NCBI RefSeq assembly: GCF_038039535.1
Contig: NZ_JBBPHP010000013.1
Span: forward strand, 62,001-126,000
Reading direction: 5' to 3'
From: Catalinimonas sp038039535
GTDB taxonomy: Bacteria; Bacteroidota; Bacteroidia; Cytophagales; Cyclobacteriaceae
Length of the DNA stretch: 64,000 nt
Below the pieces are notes generated by a model. It was given only the letters and a program-made list of their open reading frames with translations, was not told the DNA's origin and ran no database searches. The translations under genes and the position numbers were made by a program. Numbering within the stretch: position 1 is the stretch's first letter; each line of letters starts with the position of its first letter. This document shows positions 60,259-64,000 of the stretch, piece after piece.

Positions 60259-61395
60259 ATGACTATGAAAACAATTTCGCTTGAGGTTCAGAGTATTCCT
60301 ACTTTTGAGGAACAAAAGAAAATAGACCAGTATATCTGTTGCCTTGATCCTCTGCAATCAGACGACCGACTAAAAGCTGTACCCTCTCTAAATAAGAAAA
60401 AAGATACAATAGCACTGGTGCTAATGCTGGTAGATATGCTTCCATCTGTAAAAGAGGCAACCGATATGGATTTTTATGAGGCATGTGCGGCAATGCGCGA
60501 TATTGGGATTATGCTTGGCTCCCTGAAACGCCATGGCGTAGAGCCTGTGCATGTGATTCCAGAACTGGAAGTCAAACTTAATATCTTAGCCGAAACTACT
60601 GATTTGCCTCCCAGAGATACCTTGATCCACTATGTGAGATGGAACCCTGAAGGAAAACGGCAGCGCACTTATACTGGCACTGAAGATGAGCGACAATTAA
60701 TCAAAAGTGTCAGCATCGCTATACATCCTTTGCATGAAGCCATTCGCTCGCTCAATGATTTGTACCACATCCCTTTAAGTTCTGAAGACTTTATTCCTAC
60801 GTGCGAAAGGGTAATTACTTATTTTGATGGCATGGTTCAAGGAATAGTCAATGCCAAAAGAAATGTAAGTCCTCAATACTTTGCTGAGGAGCTTAGGTTT
60901 TATTTTGATCCTATTGAACTGAACGATCGGGAATATCTAGGACCGGGTGCTGTGGAGATGCCAGTATTTGTTTTTGATCATATGCTTTGGAATTGCGATC
61001 TCGAAGATACTGACTATGATGAGTTTAAACAAGCTTATCTACCCTATAATCAGGCAGGAATGCGAGAACTGTATGATGCTTATCGGCATCTTCCCAGCCT
61101 GGTGAATAAGTGTATCTCAGAACTTGATCATGCAAATGAAATTTCAGAAATACGGCTGTTCAGTGCCCGGAGACTTGTTAAGTTGTTTAACTTACTAAAG
61201 AGCTTCAGAGCACCTCACAAAAAGATGGCAGATGAGGCCTATGAACACGCTGCCAAAGATGCTTATCGAGAAAAAGGTAGTGGTGGTTACGAACCTGGTA
61301 TATTACATTATATCCTGAATCTTAATCTACAGGCATTGGAAAGATTAAAAAACAGCATTCATTGGTACGAAGAAAGACAGCCATTTCAGTCATAA
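60259..61395 (+). CDS. Heme-dependent dioxygenase-superfamily protein (PrnB/IDO-like, DUF1864)
   Basis: 378 residues, all-helical, no signal peptide. The C-terminal half follows indoleamine dioxygenase: a YLGPGAVEMPVFVFDHMLW block (226-244) corresponds to the IDO GGSAGQSSVFQCFDVLLG region, SFRAPHKK (315-322) to the SLRSYHLQ segment that carries the proximal heme ligand, making His320 the candidate axial ligand, and GSGGYEPGILHYIL (340-353) to the GTGGTDLMNFLK loop. The overall pattern is closest to PrnB (monodechloroaminopyrrolnitrin synthase, DUF1864) as I remember it. Superfamily members oxidise indoles or phenols. Here it is paired with a methyltransferase. Substrate unknown. ATG at 60259; a second ATG two codons on is equally possible. 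Confidence 0.75.
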   Translation: MTMKTISLEVQSIPTFEEQKKIDQYICCLDPLQSDDRLKAVPSLNKKKDTIALVLMLVDMLPSVKEATDMDFYEACAAMRDIGIMLGSLKRHGVEPVHVIPELEVKLNILAETTDLPPRDTLIHYVRWNPEGKRQRTYTGTEDERQLIKSVSIAIHPLHEAIRSLNDLYHIPLSSEDFIPTCERVITYFDGMVQGIVNAKRNVSPQYFAEELRFYFDPIELNDREYLGPGAVEMPVFVFDHMLWNCDLEDTDYDEFKQAYLPYNQAGMRELYDAYRHLPSLVNKCISELDHANEISEIRLFSARRLVKLFNLLKSFRAPHKKMADEAYEHAAKDAYREKGSGGYEPGILHYILNLNLQALERLKNSIHWYEERQPFQS

Positions 61396-61404
61396 AATAG
61401 CAGG

Positions 61405-61431
61405 GCCTCTCTTTTATCAGAGAGGCTTTTT
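61405..61431 (+). terminator. Terminator after the PrnB/IDO-like gene
   Basis: Perfect 8-bp stem (61405-61412 GCCTCTCT, 61419-61426 AGAGAGGC), 6-nt loop, then TTTTT. Lies between convergent genes. Confidence 0.82.
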
Positions 61432-61500
61432 ATTACCTGTCATTAGACCAGCAAATAGATTCCAGGCCAAGTGTCCTGTTCTAAGCACAGTTTTACATTG

Positions 61501-62913
61501 CTAACGCATAAATAGCTTAGCCAGCTTTTTCTTACCTTTTTCGTAAGGTGGATAACGTAGAGGTAGGTCTAGCCAGGTACCGGTTTTCATGATGCTTTTT
61601 CGGTGACTAAATGTATCAAAACTTTGCTTACCATGATAGGCACCATAGCCACTGCTTCCGATTCCCCCAAAAGGCAGGTCAGGATTACTCAAATGAACAA
61701 TAGTATTGTTTACTGCTCCTCCTCCAAATTGTACACTTCTTCGGATTAGCTTTTCATTTTTCTTGTCAGAAGTAAAATGATAAAGTGATAATGGATGAGG
61801 ATTTTTGGAGATTGTCTCTATCACATCTTCATAAGTTGAAAATGTCAATACAGGAAGAATAGGTCCAAAAATCTCTTCCTTCATAATTGGACTCTCCATA
61901 TCTACATCTTCCATAAGGGTAGGCTCAATGAACAAATTCTTTTCATCAGTTTTGCCACCATAAATAATTTTGCCCTGTTCAAGGTACGCAGCCAGCGTAT
62001 CAAAACGCTTACGATTTAGAATATGTCCATAGTCTTGATGGTCAGGATGAAGATCACCATAAAACTGCTCCAATGCATCACGAAAGTGAGCGATAAATCC
62101 ATCCTTAATAGTTTTTTCCAAGAGCAGATAGTCAGGGCTTACGCAGGTTTGCCCGGCATTAAATATCTTTCCCCAGGCTATCCTTCGGGCAGCGACTTTA
62201 AGGTTGGCAGTATGATCTATTATGGCAGGACTTTTACCCCCTAATTCTAAAGTTACCGGAGTAAGTTTTTCAGCAGCTTGTTTTGCGATAGCTTTTCCTA
62301 CGGGAACACTTCCGGTAAAGAAAATATGGTCAAAACGATATTGATCCATTAGTTGAGGAACCACTTTAGCCCCCTCTCCCTGAATTACACTAATATATTT
62401 TCTGTCAAAAGTATGGCTGATCATATCCTCAATAACGTTGGCAGTATAGGGAGTAAGCTCTGAGGGTTTAAGCAATACTGTATTACCGGCGGCGATTGCA
62501 CCAATCAGCGGGGCTATTAATAACTGAAAAGGGTAGTTCCAGGGACCAATAATCAGGCTGACCCCCATCGGCTCTTTGTAAATCTTACTTTTGGAGGGAA
62601 AATGTACCAGTGAAGTTTTTACGCTTTCCGGCTTCATCCACTTTTTTAAGTGCTTTAAGGTGTGATTAACCTCAGCATACAAAAGTCCTACTTCGCTGGT
62701 AAATGCTTCAAAATCAGGTTTATGTAAGTCGGCTTTGAGCGCCTGACAAATGTCATACTCATAACCTACAATTGCGCCTTTAAGCTTTTGGAGCTGCTCT
62801 TTTCTGAAGGCATATGAATGCGTAGCACCGGAAGCAAAGAATGTCTTCTTATCTTCAAAATATGCATTGGCAGTAGTTTCATTCCGCCTTTGTTGTACAG
62901 TTGCTGTATTCAT
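61501..62913 (-). CDS. Aldehyde dehydrogenase (class 3-like)
   Basis: 470 residues. PWNYPF (Asn125), LKPSELTP, FTGSVPVGKAIA, LELGGKSP with Glu223 and the catalytic Cys257 (NAGQTCVSPDYLL) are all present; NPDLPFGGIGSSGYGAYHGKQSFDTFSHRKSI is the class 3 (ALDH3, fatty/aromatic aldehyde) C-terminal pattern. NAD(P)-dependent oxidation of an aldehyde to the acid. ALDH3-type enzymes often have a membrane-anchoring tail; here the end is basic (KKLAKLFMR) without a long hydrophobic helix. Convergent with the PrnB-like gene and divergent from the VIT transporter. Confidence 0.93.
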   Translation of the reverse strand: MNTATVQQRRNETTANAYFEDKKTFFASGATHSYAFRKEQLQKLKGAIVGYEYDICQALKADLHKPDFEAFTSEVGLLYAEVNHTLKHLKKWMKPESVKTSLVHFPSKSKIYKEPMGVSLIIGPWNYPFQLLIAPLIGAIAAGNTVLLKPSELTPYTANVIEDMISHTFDRKYISVIQGEGAKVVPQLMDQYRFDHIFFTGSVPVGKAIAKQAAEKLTPVTLELGGKSPAIIDHTANLKVAARRIAWGKIFNAGQTCVSPDYLLLEKTIKDGFIAHFRDALEQFYGDLHPDHQDYGHILNRKRFDTLAAYLEQGKIIYGGKTDEKNLFIEPTLMEDVDMESPIMKEEIFGPILPVLTFSTYEDVIETISKNPHPLSLYHFTSDKKNEKLIRRSVQFGGGAVNNTIVHLSNPDLPFGGIGSSGYGAYHGKQSFDTFSHRKSIMKTGTWLDLPLRYPPYEKGKKKLAKLFMR

Positions 62914-63000
62914 TTTATTCTGATCTTTATTCTTATCATCTTACTGAAATTTTGCTGTTCAAGTTTAAAAAAACAACCTTGCCGTGCATCCCGATGTTTA

Positions 63001-63017
63001 TTTGAATCAGTTTCAAA
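63001..63017. promoter_or_regulatory. Inverted repeat between aldehyde dehydrogenase and VIT genes
   Basis: TTTGAA at 63001-63006 and TTCAAA at 63012-63017 form a perfect 6-5-6 inverted repeat in the 135-bp divergent spacer, 32 nt before the VIT ATG. Possible operator; AT-rich sequence makes chance occurrence fairly likely. Confidence 0.3.
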
Positions 63018-63048
63018 TTGTGAAAGTCTCATCTGATTTAGATAGACT

Positions 63049-63822
63049 ATGGCTATATTCGTCAAAAAAGAAAAAATGATAAATCAGAAGAAGCCGAAGT
63101 CTGAAGACAAACTGCACGGGGCCAATACCTCTCTGGGCAAATTTCAGGATTATCTGGGTGAATTCGTATACGGTGGAATAGATGGTAGCGTCACTACTTT
63201 TGCCGTAGTTGCAGGTGCGGCAGGAGCAGATTTAGGCGCAGCCGTGGTATTGATTCTGGGCTTTGCCAATTTAATTGCAGATGGGTTTTCTATGTCGGTC
63301 GGTGCCTACTTATCTACCAAAACAGAAAGGGATAATTACCAAAAACATAAAAATATTGAGTACTGGGAAGTGGATAATTTACCGGAAAAAGAAGTAGAAG
63401 AAGTAAGAGAAATCTATGAGGCCAAAGGTTTTGAAGGTGAACTCTTAGAACAGGTAGTGGCTAAGATTACCGAAGACAAAGACCGCTGGGTGGATATTAT
63501 GATGAAAGAGGAACTGGAGATGACGCCGGAAACCAAATCACCCTGGACAATAGGTTTGGTGACTTTTCTTTCATTTATAGTCGTAGGCTTAGTTCCTTTG
63601 ATTGTCTACGTTTACAATTATCTACAGGGAGTAGACATACAACATACCTTCATGATTGCCAGTATCTTAACCTCCCTGGCTTTCATTGGGATTGGATGGT
63701 TAAAGAGCTTTGTAAACCAGACCAACCGCTTTCGTAGTATTATGGAGACGCTTTTATTAGGTGCGTCAGCCGCTGTGTTAGCGTATTGGGTAGGAAATGT
63801 ACTGGAAAAAATGGTGAGTTAA
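63049..63822 (+). CDS. VIT1/CCC1-family iron/manganese transporter
   Basis: 257 residues. GKFQDYLGEFVYGGIDGSVTTFAVVAGAAGADL (30-62) and VVLILGFANLIADGFSMSVGAYLSTKTERDNY are the first two membrane helices and metal-path motif of the family; a charged cytosolic helical insert (about 100-160, rich in Glu) corresponds to the metal-binding domain, and three more membrane helices end with LLLGASAAVLAYWVGNVLEKM. Moves Fe(II) or Mn(II) out of the cytosol. ATG 63049 or the ATG at 63076 could be the start; the extra nine residues are basic. Confidence 0.88.
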   Translation: MAIFVKKEKMINQKKPKSEDKLHGANTSLGKFQDYLGEFVYGGIDGSVTTFAVVAGAAGADLGAAVVLILGFANLIADGFSMSVGAYLSTKTERDNYQKHKNIEYWEVDNLPEKEVEEVREIYEAKGFEGELLEQVVAKITEDKDRWVDIMMKEELEMTPETKSPWTIGLVTFLSFIVVGLVPLIVYVYNYLQGVDIQHTFMIASILTSLAFIGIGWLKSFVNQTNRFRSIMETLLLGASAAVLAYWVGNVLEKMVS

Positions 63823-64000
63823 GAGGTAGATAAAAAGCTTTTTTAAACTACAAAGCAAGCATTACCCAAGTAGTCTGGGCAAAAAAAAGAACTGGAGTTT
63901 GCCTGTGTTCTAAAGAAATAGCTCCAAGCCTGTTCTTGAAGGCTATAAACATACATTTGTATAATATTACAAATACACACTTAGCGTTGATACACCATAG
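63823..64000. other. Window end, no gene seen
   Basis: 178 bp after the VIT gene. A short palindrome (AAAAAGCTTTTT around 63832-63843) is too tight to form a terminator loop. An upstream region of a gene beyond the window is possible. Confidence 0.4.

Noticed and set aside
59200..61395. Pyrrolnitrin biosynthesis locus
   Set aside because: Only a PrnB-like protein is present; PrnA/PrnC halogenases and the PrnD oxygenase are absent and a methyltransferase is not part of that pathway.
63870..63895. CCCA...TGGG hairpin near the window end followed by A-run
   Set aside because: The homopolymer is A, not T, on the plus strand and lies on the wrong side for a minus-strand terminator.
1..64000. CRISPR arrays, prophage, insertion sequences
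   Set aside because: Looked for regularly spaced repeats, transposase or integrase motifs and terminal inverted repeats; none seen.

Overview
The window is chromosomal DNA of a member of the Bacteroidota, most likely a marine or free-living Cytophagales (order-level inference; I cannot name the genus). Three things point there. The promoters have the Bacteroidota form TTG/TTTG - about 20 nt - TAnnTTTG. One protein carries a type IX secretion C-terminal sorting domain. Several gene neighbourhoods and families are typical of the phylum (bamD-omega-coaBC-DUF4835-recN, DUF3467 behind rpoC, OstA-like protein, S14 and L36 lacking zinc ligands). I see no rRNA, tRNA, CRISPR array, prophage or intact insertion sequence.

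Layout. 1-9.5 kb: end of rplJ, then rplL, rpoB, rpoC and a DUF3467 gene. 9.6-12.9 kb: rpsL-rpsG-fusA-rpsJ, closed by a strong terminator. 13.1-26.9 kb: a fresh promoter, then rplC through rplQ (S10, spc and alpha operons fused, including secY, infA and rpoA), closed by a terminator. 26.9-46.5 kb: housekeeping genes, namely carA, eno, an FtsB/DivIC-like protein, an outer-membrane barrel, an Ldh_2-family dehydrogenase, Ppx/GppA, an acyl-CoA carboxylase beta subunit, an EEP nuclease/phosphatase, a rhomboid protease, recN, the bamD operon, a T9SS cargo protein, an LptA/OstA-like protein, tilS, a cyclic-nucleotide-binding protein and mdh.

46.5-64 kb is accessory. A decayed lipoprotein gene precedes two di-heme cytochrome c peroxidase (MauG/CcpA-family) lipoproteins that flank a DUF3050 heme-oxygenase-like protein. 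A six-gene minus-strand operon (51.6-56.6 kb) encodes what looks like non-phosphorylative oxidation of a 6-deoxy sugar (L-fucose or L-rhamnose) to pyruvate and lactate, but without its dehydratase. Divergent to it is a GH63 glycosidase resembling mannosyl/glucosylglycerate hydrolases. Then come a stand-alone STAS/SpoIIAA-like protein, a two-gene unit of a COMT-like methyltransferase and a heme protein of the IDO/TDO/PrnB superfamily, a class-3-like aldehyde dehydrogenase and a VIT/CCC1-type metal transporter.

The most novel-looking items are the methyltransferase + PrnB/IDO-like pair, the DUF3050/di-heme peroxidase locus, and a long imperfect RNA hairpin between two genes of the deoxy-sugar operon. 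All family assignments come from reading motifs by eye; no database search was run.
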